NCBI GenBank assembly: GCA_963995505.1
Contig: OZ023186.1
Location: 5,518,001-5,582,000, forward strand
DNA: 64,000 nucleotides
Source: Hypericum androsaemum
Lineage: Eukaryota; Streptophyta; Magnoliopsida; Malpighiales; Hypericaceae
Reading direction: 5' to 3'
This document shows positions 34,721 to 46,177 of the stretch, piece after piece. The stretch's first letter is position 1. The number at the start of each line of letters is the position of its first letter. A model generated the notes under the pieces. It saw only the letters and a program-made list of their open reading frames with translations, was not told where the DNA came from and did no database searches. A program made the translations under genes and the position numbers.

Positions 34721-35655
34721 AATAAGGTATTTGGTAAGATTTCGGTTGCGAAAAGGAAATGCGGAACTTATATAAATAAATATTAAATTAGATATTTTCT
34801 GTGTACTTAAATGAAGAACTAATATATATTTTTTCTGAATGGTGAGTGCTATAAATTCTTGCATTTAATTAGCCAAAAGGTAAATTACATATTCACTAGC
34901 CGAGGGCCCATTCTCGACGGACTCCTATGCCAATGTTGTCCATGGCTAGAAACTGAAAACAACCATCAGGGGCGATTCTATTACATGAAAGGCTTGGGGA
35001 AATTGTAGAGTATTGTTAGTTAATCAGTTACTTAATTGTCTTCTCGATAATAACGTTGGACATCTGATGACGTAAGAGTTTAAAACAATTACTCATGACG
35101 GAGGTTAAAAGATGTTCCTTTATAAGGCCTTTCGCCGGATATTTCGATGCTACCTGCGAATTTGTCTTAACCACCGACTTCACGAACTTTCTTTTCCAAG
35201 CCAAACATAAGGCACGCCAAATAGTCCAAAGTTTCGAGGCGGCAAATTACATTCTCCGGTATGATATTTAAGTAATTAAGGTATTTGATATCCCGTAATC
35301 TGTTTTAAGGTATTAAGTAATAAGGTCATGAACTTAAACATTCTGTATTTAAAATTTATTGCCCAAAATAATATAAATCTATGGTAAATACAACATGTAG
35401 CCAAATAATAAATGAAGTATCAAATGTTGGTTTCTTTATGACCAATTCATCAACAACTTAACACCCTTTAAATTTATTGAAAACCTGGGGGAACCATCCA
35501 GGTAGAGGCGACCGGCTAATAGGTTGACTCCCATTTTTTTTGGAAATTTTTTGAAATGTTATAAGTTGATGTTTATTTATTCGAATGAGTTAAATTTTTT
35601 AAAATTTTCCATAACTTTCGAGACATATGTATAAAATCATGCAAGAAACTCACAC
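34721..35655. other. Intergenic
   Basis: AT-rich; no gene or element recognised. Confidence 0.4.
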
Positions 35656-35664
35656 ATTTTTTAG

Positions 35665-36771
35665 GAAAAAGTTCACATTAGTACCTTGTGGTATGCCCCA
35701 AAATTACTTTAGTACCATGTGGTAAAAAACTGATCAATCGAGTCATACTTATTCTAATTGACATCAAAAAGGTCCACGGGCAACTGTCCGGACCTACCTG
35801 AACCCTGCCCGGCCAACTTGGCCAGTCACGTCATCAAAATTTGATGACGTGGCGCCACTCTCCCCCTTCTCTTTCCACTCTCTCTCTCTTCTTCTTCTTC
35901 TTAATCTGGATCATCGTTGTACATTCACAAGGCTAGGATGAATCGACCCTCCGCCCTCAACCTCTCTCCTCCGCCCTCAGCTTGCCCCTCGTCGGATTCC
36001 CGTGCCCTCCACAACCAACTCCAAAACACCAAAAACTCCTAAGCGTTGACCTTAAAATGGACGTCTTGCTCAGCTCTGGCCATAGAATGCCCCAAATTAC
36101 CATGGGAATCGTGACCTACCCTTTCCCGCTGGAATCCTCGCCGCCATCGAGACTGGGTACCGCCACTTTAACACGGCGCCGCTCTATGGATTGGAAGAGG
36201 CCATTAGTCGTGCCATTAAAGAAACGGTGGGTCGCGGGCTTATAAAGGGCCGCGACGAGATCTTCATCACGTCCAAGCTGTGGTGCACCGACGCTCATAC
36301 CGATCTGGTGCTTCCGGCGCTCAACCCATCAAATCCACCGCGCACAACTTTGGACAAGGAAATCATAAAGATGGGAGACTGTAATATGGATCTGCAAGAT
36401 GGTTATTATTAGGCCTTTAATATTGATTCTATTTTCTTTAGCCTTGTCGTAGGCTACTTCCAGTGAATGGAAGTTGTTGTAGCTGTCCCTATCAATTGGA
36501 TGGCAGTTTTTGGGTTTTGGATGGCGAAGAAGAAGAAGAAGAAGAGAGAGAGAGAGAGGGAAGAGAAGGGGGAGAGTGGCGCCACGTCATCAAATTTTGG
36601 TGACATGGCTAGCCAAGTTGGCCGAGCAGAGTTCGGGTAGGTTCGGGCAGCTGTCCGTAGACTTTTTTGATATTAATTAGAATAAGTATGACTCGATTGG
36701 TCAGCTTTTTAGCACAGTGTACTAAAGTGATTTTGGGGTATACCACAGGATACTAATGTGGACTTTTTCTA
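35665..36771. mobile_element. Long-TIR element B carrying an aldo-keto reductase fragment (Pack-MULE-like)
   Basis: Ends of about 235 bp (35665-35903 and 36528-36771) form an inverted repeat. The repeat includes GTGGCGCCACTCTCCCCCTTCT-like sequence (GGCGCCACTCTCCC core) and a TCTTCTTC/GAAGAAGAA microsatellite at each inner edge. Flanks ATTTTTTAG (35656-35664) and ATTTTTTAA (36772-36780) fit a 9-bp TSD with one mismatch. No transposase is present. The interior holds host-like coding sequence. Confidence 0.8.
36055..36345 (+). pseudogene. Captured aldo-keto reductase fragment
   Basis: The plus strand reads SSGHRMPQ...YPFPLES. After a frameshift near 36133 it continues [33 protein letters not shown] and [17 protein letters not shown]. 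This is the N-terminal part of a plant AKR4-type aldo-keto reductase. The catalytic Asp of the usual YRHFDTA reads Asn here; Tyr (LYG) and Lys (TSKLW) are kept. The C-terminal two thirds are missing. It is framed by long TIRs, so it is captured and non-functional as an enzyme. Confidence 0.8.
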
Positions 36772-36780
36772 ATTTTTTAA

Positions 36781-39610
36781 GAACTCAATCATCAACAAAA
36801 GTTGGACAAACTGTTAGCTTAGAATTTTCATGTCTAGCACAAAATTCTACGGAATAAGAATCATACGAGGACAACAACAGGCATGATATTAAGATGTTCT
36901 TATACCATGTTAGAATCTCTATAATTAACCAAAAATGTTAATATGGTAATTGATGAATTTTCAACACTTGTAAACAAACTCACGGCACTCACAACTAACG
37001 ATGTGGTAATTTAGATTGAGGAACAACTATAATTGATGTCATTGTCGTATGCTTACCGGTTACCACTTTGTCTTAATGTTACTGAACATCATTAAGTGTT
37101 CCACTTTAAATCTTTTGAAACAACACAATCTGGAAAATGATTAACAGATGCAAGAAGGACCAAGTTTCTAATTCGGTCCTCTCTTATTTTTTCTACACAT
37201 AAAATATTATTACCCATCAGAAAGTTATACATTCGGTCCTCGCTTCTATGGTAGTTTAAAGATAGAAGAAACCAATTATGTTGTTAGGCGTCTGGCAGAA
37301 ATTGTATAGTATACAGAGAAGGGAAGGACCTGCTTAAATTTCTCCACCATGATTGCATCTACGAGGAATTGAATCCGTACCTCTATCAATTCTTCAACGT
37401 CTTGTATCATCAAACTAAATATCCTTTAAAGTCACACTATGTATCTAGTGAAGAATGATCCAACGTGGAATCTGAGTTAGAAATTATAGAACATAGCAGC
37501 TTAAAGGATAGGGAAACATAGATCTCTATCTATTTAACTTGATGTAAGAGTCTACTACTTGTGTAAGCTAACATATGAAGGGAATGCTTAGAAAGAAACT
37601 AGTTTAGTTAGGATCTAGACATCAACAAACACAAGAACAAGAATTTGTGAATACCATATTGACTTAAAAATTTCAACTAGGCGAAGAACAACTGACAAAT
37701 TGGGCTGGCAAAACAACAACGGTCAAACATAAATACCTATCTATTTAGCTCATTTTGCTCTTATTAAATTTGAAAATTGCATCAAATATATTAGTATCCC
37801 AAAATTTTATTTATGTGTGCACGTACATTAATTAACTGGCTCAAAAATACAATTCGGATTTTACCCAATAAATTTATTATAAATTGGACTAACAACTGTT
37901 GCTTTATATGCCAAATTCCTACTCCAAAACTTTGTATATGGTATTTCATTTGGTGTAAAGCAGTCATTGAGAGGGTCCATAAGAAGTCTGCTGCATTATC
38001 GAGTGTTGTTAAATAGTATCCGACGAAACGTAATAAACTACTCATAATCTAGAGGACATGGAACATATCAGACCCAAGACATATGTTCTATCTAATGTTT
38101 TTTCTTACTTCCAAAGAACGTATCTTCTCTTCTTTCTTTCTTTTGAAAATTGTGGCTTTAAAAGCCTTAACATTTAAGTAATAAGAGGGTTACAATACAT
38201 GAAAGCAAAGTACACAGGACATGGACGAATAGAGAATAAGCTACCAATACACGTAATAGATAGCGTGTACAATTTCGTTGATGGTAAGATGATGAATTTG
38301 ATTATCACGGTCACGCTAATAGCCACGAGAGCTAGATATAACAAGAACGTATGTTCTCTTTGGATGGCCTAATTATGTACAATTCAACAGGACCCAAAAA
38401 GAGATGCGGAGGCCCTGATCTTTTCCTTCCTCGTACGATCATATCATATCCCATAGATAGATAGGGTACATGCACTTAGGAAAAGTCACGAGTTATCCTG
38501 AGGAGCTAGCTATTAGCACCACTACTAGTACATTTCCTATGCTCTGTTACTTTTCTTTCTTAACTACCCCTAGTTTACGTGTCCAATTCTAGACCTGGCC
38601 CTCTTCCGGGACATGGCTCTTACCACTATTAAGATAATAGAGGACTGTTTCTGTACGAATCCTTCAATGGATTCTGGTTTGTAGTGTTTTTGTTGGGCAA
38701 TTGGGTTTTGGTAATAAGAGTGAAACGTTCAATAATTTGTCGTGTTCAAAATTTTGATTTCGATAGCTAAATTCTAACATGATATATTAGATTTGTACGA
38801 TTATCATTTGATCACGTGAAAGCTTCGGCTCCAATGATTTTTTTAGAAGGCCTGCTAAGTTCCTATATATATTGTGGTCAGTTGTTGTGTTTTATTTATG
38901 AAAATTCAATAATCCATTTTTCTGTTATATTTGAAATTGACAATCAACTTTTGAATACATTTTATTATCATTAAACCTTGTTATAGCTTAATTAATATGT
39001 TCGAGTTTAAGCCCTTGTTGCATTTGTTGAAATGAATCACTATCAAATACTTGTTGGAAGAGTTTTAACACTATTCAAAATCATACCCGGCTTAAAATTG
39101 AATTAGTCGGAAAAGTAGATGTCGACAGTACAAACAAAAAAAATATTATTTCAGGTCTTGATGGGTGATTGTTTCCGTTTTAACTTGTGAACAGTCGCAA
39201 TCAAGTTCTGGATGCACGAAATTGAGAACTGTGGGAAATGTGAAAGACAAGTGGGCCTTAAGAAACATGCATGAATATGGCGGAGCAGCAGTGGATTGCA
39301 GGTAGTTGCCCAGTTTGTAGCGTCCGACAGGTCGTCGACCTATCACCTGGCTGACTATCCTACTGGTTGGGACTACTTTTTTCGAGGAAAACTGGTTGGG
39401 ACTACTTGCGACCCACGGATAAACGACATACTCGGGAAAGAAAAGCCAGAACCGAGGGATATTGGAAATGTACTTTCCTTTTCGACAATTATACAGGCTT
39501 TATCAATAAAAAAGTTAATTTGCTGCAGTTCTGTCAGTAGTTTTTTCTATTGTTTCTACGAGAATCTACAAGTCGATCGGTAATTGTTTTTACGTTTCTA
39601 CCGAGACATA
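36781..39610. other. Intergenic with a TRIM-LTR relic at 36905-37015
   Basis: About 2.8 kb with no supported gene. At 36905-37015 the sequence CCATGTTAGAATCTCTATA...GATGAATTTTCAACACTTGTAAAC-like resembles the TRIM LTR at 30312-30421, including part of the adjoining PBS, and is probably an old copy. Confidence 0.45.
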
Positions 39611-40886
39611 AGAAATTACTCTCAAGTCTCCCGTGTTTGTTTAAATATACTTAAAAATCTCTCGTGTTTGAAAAATGATGATATTATTTCTCTAGTTTAC
39701 TTTTATTATACTTTTGGGTCTCGGTCATCAGAATATTCGATTTTTTCTGGCGAAGATCCACTTTAAAAAACCAAAATTAGATGCTCTCACTTAAAAAATA
39801 AAAATTCATCTTTCCTTCTCCTTTCGCCAACTTCTCCTTCTTCCCACTTCATCTTCTTCATCCAACTTTAAACCAAAACCAAATCTCAAACTCAAATCCA
39901 AAAATTTTAGTAAAAACCAAAACGAATTAGAGAGAATTAAAATTTTGAAGAACCCTAATTTTAAAAATATCAATTCGAATTAAAACAAATTACTGAGCAA
40001 CAGACAAAAATCAATCGACAGTTGCCAAAGGAAAACCACTTCCATCGTCTTCTTTTGCTTAGAATATATTTCTGCTTGTAATTGTGATTGGTTCCAGGAG
40101 ATGAGCTCCATGATAGATCTCATCTTCGTTGACCTATGCCGATCGAAAATTACAGGTCCTTTAGATTTTTGGCAAACCCCAACCAAAGGCTAACATCTAC
40201 AACCACATCGGTCGCGACAACCGAATTCTCCCATCCTCGCATGGTTTGCTTCTCAAGTACAAAACAGAAACCACACTTGCCCGAATTCCCCGTCCCACCA
40301 AAAACCTAAGACCAACTTCTTTTACACAGACCCACCACCGAGACAAGTGCAATACCGCTAATACCCCTTCCGTTCAGAAGGTCTGGACGAACCTCCAAGT
40401 GCAACGATAAGGTTAATTTGGGGTAAATAAAGAAAAATGACAGAGGCGGCTACAGGTCTGGGCCTCGAGTTCTTTTTGTTGCTTGTTTCGATTCGGTTCC
40501 CAAGTTTCTGAAAATTAATTGCATTACAGTAATTTACCCAGAGTATCTAGCAAGATTACAGGCTCAAATTTCGATTGCAATTTGGGCCGAGGACGCTCTT
40601 GACTTTTTAGCTTGTTCGGTTTTATTTTGATTTATTTGGGTTTGAGTTTTGATTGAAAGTGGGAGGTAGGAGATGAAGCGTACAGGAAAAATGGATTTTT
40701 TTTTTAAGTGTAGGGGAATTTTGGCCTTTCAAGTGGGCCTTTATCATAGAAAATCAGATATTCCGGCGACAGAGACCCGAAAATATAATAAAAAGTAATC
40801 CAGAGGGACAACATGATCGTTTTTCAAACACTGGGAACTTTTAAGTATATTTAAGCAAATATGGGAGATTTGAGAATAATTTTTCC
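39611..40886. mobile_element. Long-TIR element C
   Basis: The end at 39611-39800 pairs inverted with about 40705-40886. Both read GAAA(A/T)TTACTCTCAAGTCTCCC-like, followed by GGGTCTC and a pyrimidine-rich inner edge. It is the same terminal family as element D and related to A and G. No clear TSD was found and no recognisable gene lies inside. Confidence 0.65.
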
Positions 40887-43113
40887 TACTTTATTTTTCT
40901 GCAATAAAAGCTTAGCTAATTTTAACATATTCCCTTAAACAAAATTATTCAGGCCAAAATTTGTAGGTATTTTTAATTTGGACAACAATAAATAGCAGAT
41001 CAACTAGTTCTTGTTGAGCAGAAAATTATCTAAAAATATGTGTCAAACATGTCTTGGTAAAACAGTCAAAACTTTTGCTCGAATATCAAATTGATCTGGT
41101 TTCAATGGCTACAGAAAGCTGAGACATATTTACAATTTTATATTTTGTGACATCTAATGATCAAAATTTGATTGGAAGTCTTAGCAGTTTGGTTACCAAC
41201 ACGATTGTGGTTCTTTGGCACATTCAAGAGAATGAAGAGTCCTGCGCTATTAGATGTTTAAAGTCCCTCGAAAAAATATTAGATGTCTAAAGAGTGAAGA
41301 AAGCGTAGAGAACTTTATTTCAAGACAAGAAGATGTCTAACTAGAAAATGTGTAATGTGTCACAATAGAATAACTAGTTAGAGTTTGTATTGAACTAGGA
41401 AATTTATTTCGATTAGAACTCGACCAATGACTTCGAATTTGGCCGGGATTAGGATTCTCGATTCCTATCAAAGGAGGGGCACGAGCTAGGTTAAAGCATC
41501 AACCACACAACGCAATCCACAAAATCATACACAACAATTACACACAACCTACTTTTCCTACCATGCTACACACATCGGCTCTTCTTAAGAGTCTCAATAA
41601 CATTCTTGCTTATCCACCTATCCTTTTCTTTTCTCCAAGCATATTCTATTTCTTCTCTTCTAATTTTCCATATTTCTTCTATCTTCACCTCTCGTTCGAA
41701 TCATTCTTGGTACGATAACTCCAGACTTGTTCTAAAAAGGTCATTTTCGACGTTCTCACAATTTTTTCCCCACAACATCTCTAACACAATATTAAAGTCT
41801 CCATATCTAATCTAATACTTAAAATAATGGGTGGGTGAAATTTTTTATAATTATTAACAACTCTACGATTCTTTTAACTAGATAATGTCTACACAATTTC
41901 ATAAAACTCTTGTTTCTTACGTGGTAGCCTTTTTATTTTCTCTTTTCCGTTAATAGCATAAGTTCTATTATAAGAGATTTTCCGTTTTCTAACTTTTATC
42001 TTCCACAATTGAAAACATCCGCTTCTAGCAGGTATGAAAATTTTGTCTATGAAGACAAAGCATATTTGCATGTAACTTTATATTTAAAAAATTATAAATT
42101 AAGGAGGATAACTATAAGGATATTTAATTTTATAAAACTAAAAGCTTATTAATATCTTATACTTTAGTATATAAAAGAATATTGTAACACTATAAAATTT
42201 TAGAGAGATATTTATTTAATATTTATACATTGAGCAACACATTCTGAGACATGAAAGTAAAAAATTAGACAAAAATTTGTTGGAAAATGTGATTTCGTAA
42301 TTTCGAGTTAAAATAATTATACGAAAGAATTTAGACGATAACTTCTTCTCCTTATGAAAAACTAAGCGTGGTGGCAAAATGGTTTTTGTTAAAGAATGTA
42401 AATGATTTAGCACTAAATTAAATTTAAAAAACATAAGGAGTCAATTGCCCCCACAAGCTCCCCTTTGGTCTGTCCGAGCCTTAAAAGCAATTTTGTACTT
42501 ATTCTAGTTGGTCTTATAGATCCTATCAGAATAGGCTATTCAAAAATCTTAAGATATTATAGATATCATTAAATTCTAGATATTGAACTCTGACAATTTA
42601 ATTTTGTGAATATTGCTGCTCTCTTCGCCACCCAACACCCACTTAGTGATACCATATGGATATGGACTTTGTTGACGAAATAGTTAGGTTTTTAAAATTA
42701 AAAACTAAACACAATATGTTCTTTGTTTTTGGTGGAAGCTACACACCGTAGTTAAACACAGTAAAGAGACAAGCATAATTTTACGATCGGAACTTAGGTC
42801 GATGGCCGACGTTAAATTTTTAACATTCTTTGTATCAAATATAAATCTAGCAAGCCACAAATCATGTCGTCAGCCTTAATATTTTCATATAGCATTAATT
42901 TTATTTTGAGATTCCAAAACATATTTAAGGACCATAACTTTAGACCTTTAATTCAAACATCTCGATTTACTAAATACTATATCCACGAACTGGATTGGAT
43001 TGAGTGAGGACTAAACAAAACTTGTCCACTGGTAGAGACTACACATGCAAACCAATAATACTTCACAAACAAATCAATATCGCTATACATGCAAACCAAT
43101 ATTACGGCAAACC
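40887..43113. other. Intergenic, AT-rich
   Basis: No supported gene. A weak TRIM-LTR relic lies near 41790-41880 (TTAAAGTCTCCATATC...AATGGGTGGGTGAAATT-like). Confidence 0.4.
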
Positions 43114-43184
43114 AATGTCACTGCACGTACAAGTTTTGTTTGAAGTGGTCACAAGTGGAACTACCTCCAACTTCACCAGCCACA

Positions 43185-43450
43185 GAGACCTCCCCCGCTC
43201 TCCCCCCCTCCCCCGACCTCCCCCGCTCTCCCCCCCTCCCCAGATCTCCCCCCCTCCCGCTCTCCCCCCTCCCCCGACCTCCCCCGCTCTCCCCCCCCTC
43301 CCCAGATCTCCCCCTCCCGCTCCCCCCCCTCCCCCGACCTCCCCCGCTCTCCCCCCCTCCCCAGCTCCCCCCCTCCCGCTCTCCCCCTCCCCCGACCTCC
43401 CCCGCCACCCCTCCCCCCATCCCGCACCTTTCCCGAGCCCCCACCCTCCC
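43185..43450 (+). repeat. C-rich minisatellite in the leader of the half-LINE
   Basis: About four imperfect copies of a roughly 60-bp unit built from CCTCCCCCGACCTCCCCCGC and CTCCCCAGATCTCCC-like blocks. It is almost purely pyrimidine on the plus strand, so the minus strand is G-rich. It lies between the left TSD and the ORF1 start. Confidence 0.85.
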
Positions 43451-43514
43451 CCCCGTGGCTGCCAGAGGGGTTGGTCTCTACGACCACCCCTCCGGTTTCG
43501 CTATGTCTTAATTA

Positions 43515-45617
43515 ATGTTTCCCTCGGCTAGGGCTTCGAGTTCCACCACCGTCGCTGCTGTTCCGATGTCTTCAACGGCCTCGTTGAGATCCTCAGATGG
43601 AGGTTTTCAGCCGCCGTCGCTTAATCCCTGCCCTTCGCTAGGGATGGATTCGCTTCAATCCAGCATCCTTCCTCTCCTTCACCAGTTCTACACCTCCCTT
43701 GCCCCATTAGTCGGTAACCCTTCACAGGCGCTGGCTCGTGGGTTGACAGAGGGTGTGGGGCAGGCTGCGGAGGGTGCGAGGCCTACACCTTCAGGAGATA
43801 TACAAGCGAGCAAAGATGGGGTTGCGGAGACTACTGTGACACCGACTCCTAAGGCTCCAGCGGAGAACGCCATGAAGAAGATGTCCTACGCAGCCGCATT
43901 CCACCCGCGTTCTGACCGGGTCCAAGAAGGTACGTATATTAAGCCAGTCTTCGATGGCGAGCATATGGTCGTTGAATTGGATGCAGATAGATCATCAGTT
44001 TGTGCAAATTTTGGGAAGCGCGCTTTGATTGGAAGGTTAGTGATGCCGAAAGGCACCAAACCTTGCTCAACATTTGACTTGAAAGCTGCTATCTCCAAAG
44101 TTTGGTCTGTGCAAGCGTGGAAGTTGCTTCCTCTTGGCCTAGGGTACTTTGGTTTTCAGTTTGAGAAGGAGCAAGATAAGGACGTGGTCTGGAGCTCTTC
44201 TGATTGGAGACTTCCTCAGGGATGTCTTTACTTGCAGCCATGGGTACCCTATTTTAAGCCCACGAAGGTTTCCTCGACTCTTACAAAGGTATGGATTACA
44301 TTAGGGGGGTTGAGCATGGAGCATGTCGCTAATGATATCATACTTGGACTAGCTGCGGCCATTGGTAACCCCATTCGATCAGACTTGACTGCATTAAATA
44401 GGTTTAATGGCGCTTTGGTACGGGTTTTGGTGGAACTAGACATGTCCAAGCCTCGTCGGAAAGAAGTTGTATTGAAGCTTGAGGAGGGCATGGTCTTAGT
44501 TGATGTGGTGTACGAGAATTTGCCTCTTTTCTGCGAGCATTGCAAAATCATTGGTCATGATTTAGACTCTTGCCGAAAACTGCACCCACGGGTTGAGGGT
44601 CCCAAGAGGTCCGTGGGGAAGCAGGTGTGGCAACAAAAGAATGAGTGCTCCCCTAGTTCACCAACCAGCATTGAAGTTGAGGAGTGCTCATCTCTTGCCC
44701 TTATTACTGTATTGGAAAATTTTGTGCAACAGGTATTACGCGAAGAGGAGGATCAAGAGGATGGTGATTCGGTGGTACTTCAGGTCCCTGATGGTGCGAG
44801 GGAAGAGGGTGAAACTCTACCTGGTGACAAAGAGGGTGAAACTCTACCGGGTGATAAATGTTCTCCATTAAGTACAGGTCAGAATAATTTGATCCAGTTG
44901 ATGGTGCTTGATGAAGTTCCTAAGCAGTCTCCAATGCCAAGTACAAATAACTTAGAGGGGGATTGTGGTGTAATGATTGAGGAGGTTTCGCCCTCCCAAG
45001 ATACAGGTCAGGTATCTTTAGGCCAGATTATAATAGAGCCGTTGGCGCCAGCTTCACATGTGACTGACTCATCGGGTTCTAAGCCTAGGTCATCATCGGG
45101 CAAGAAAAAGGGGCGCAAGAATGGCCCTTCCTCGGCTGAGTTATTGGCATCACTGTCTCCTGAGGATTTGGCAATAGTTGAAGCTAGGAAGGCAGCATAT
45201 GTTGCAGCGGGCGGGATTTTACCTACTAGCTCATTCGGTTCAAAGGGCTCCAAGCATAAAGGTTTGAAACCGGGTTTCCTTGGCAAGGGAACCCCAATAA
45301 TACCGGGACCGTCCACATCTATTTTGGGCAGCGCCTCTGCTTTACCTACTACAGATCCCATGCCTATCCCAGGTCAAGAGGGCAATGGGGTTGTTGTTTT
45401 TTCTGACAACGATGATCTTCCGGACTCGTTGAAGTTCATGGGTTCGATTACGAAGAAGATGAAGAACAATTGGGCGGACGAGGCGGATTCTCAGCCGGAC
45501 ATGGAAGAATCAAATCTACCACCTGCCAAGAACACTCGCTTTCAAGCGAGGAAGCAGGCTGGGACTACCTATGCCAGTAAGGATCTACGTTGGCTGGAGT
45601 ATGAGGTGGACTTTTGA
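43515..45617 (+). CDS. LINE ORF1-type protein (DUF4283 and CCHC knuckle), intact
   Basis: 700 residues from ATG 43515 with no stop or frameshift. Residues 1-120 are Ser/Ala/Pro-rich. Residues about 165-255 match the DUF4283 domain typical of plant LINE ORF1 (KRALIGRLVMPKGTK...WRLPQGCLYLQPW). A CX2CX4HX4C knuckle, CEHCKIIGHDLDSC, lies at Cys340-Cys353. The rest is acidic and low complexity, with a KKKGRKNG basic patch, ending LEYEVDF. Such proteins bind RNA. No ORF2 follows. It is a different family from the LINE at 13.8-20.0 kb. Whether it is expressed cannot be judged from sequence. Confidence 0.88.
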   Translation: MFPSARASSSTTVAAVPMSSTASLRSSDGGFQPPSLNPCPSLGMDSLQSSILPLLHQFYTSLAPLVGNPSQALARGLTEGVGQAAEGARPTPSGDIQASKDGVAETTVTPTPKAPAENAMKKMSYAAAFHPRSDRVQEGTYIKPVFDGEHMVVELDADRSSVCANFGKRALIGRLVMPKGTKPCSTFDLKAAISKVWSVQAWKLLPLGLGYFGFQFEKEQDKDVVWSSSDWRLPQGCLYLQPWVPYFKPTKVSSTLTKVWITLGGLSMEHVANDIILGLAAAIGNPIRSDLTALNRFNGALVRVLVELDMSKPRRKEVVLKLEEGMVLVDVVYENLPLFCEHCKIIGHDLDSCRKLHPRVEGPKRSVGKQVWQQKNECSPSSPTSIEVEECSSLALITVLENFVQQVLREEEDQEDGDSVVLQVPDGAREEGETLPGDKEGETLPGDKCSPLSTGQNNLIQLMVLDEVPKQSPMPSTNNLEGDCGVMIEEVSPSQDTGQVSLGQIIIEPLAPASHVTDSSGSKPRSSSGKKKGRKNGPSSAELLASLSPEDLAIVEARKAAYVAAGGILPTSSFGSKGSKHKGLKPGFLGKGTPIIPGPSTSILGSASALPTTDPMPIPGQEGNGVVVFSDNDDLPDSLKFMGSITKKMKNNWADEADSQPDMEESNLPPAKNTRFQARKQAGTTYASKDLRWLEYEVDF

Positions 45618-45849
45618 TGCGCCGCGTTTGATCGCTTTAGATCATTGTTTTCTTCATCGGCCTCGCTATCCCTCAAGTTTGTAGGGTCGAGTTCTTCTTT
45701 ATGGCGATAGGCTTGCTGTTTTGCGGTTTTCTATTCGGCCTTTGTGTTTGGCTTCTCTTCTGTTTTCTTTTTCCCTTCCTGTAACTTTTTCGTTTCTTTG
45801 AGTAATATAGTTTCTTTTCGCCTAAAAAAAAATGTCACTGCACATACAA

Positions 45850-46177
45850 ACCAATATAATTACATATGCAAACTAATATCCCTTTAGTCCCCGTGAGTGG
45901 GGATTAGCCTAGTCCCTATCAAATTCGCCCTCGAACACAAGTATTGTATGTGGCTACGAAGCATCTAGACCGAATGTAAAATTAAAGACCGGAGATATGA
46001 AAGCAAGTCGATTTATCTGAAGGTACATTATTTTGATTAAGATTCCTTCACTTTCTCGCTTTTTCCGAAATGTCCCCCTCCACAAGGACTTTGTTTTAGT
46101 ACAAGCGAGGTACATAAAATACACAGTAGCTACTACTTATACGTAGGCCAGCACCCTGTCGGTTGGTTCATCTTCCA
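45850..46177. other. Intergenic, 3' flank of the TFL1/CEN gene
   Basis: Contains duplicated target sequence words (ATGCAAACTAATAT and CATACAAACCAATATAA-like) related to the half-LINE flank. It probably ends in the 3' UTR of the minus-strand gene. Confidence 0.4.

Larger units (their letters stand above)
43133..45830 (+). mobile_element. ORF1-only LINE-derived retroposon ('half-LINE')
   Basis: Flanked by a 19-bp target duplication, AATGTCACTGCACGTACAA (43114-43132) and AATGTCACTGCACATACAA (45831-45849), one mismatch. It has a C-rich leader, one 700-codon LINE ORF1-type gene, a 3' UTR of about 205 bp and an oligo-A tail (from about 45823). No endonuclease or reverse transcriptase sequence is present between the ORF1 stop and the tail. 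Structure and TSD show it inserted as a unit by target-primed reverse transcription, presumably with enzymes supplied in trans. Confidence 0.88.

Noticed and set aside
43004..43531. Open frames rich in Pro/Ser on the plus strand and Gly/Arg on the minus strand
   Set aside because: They are translations of the C-rich minisatellite in all frames, not genes.
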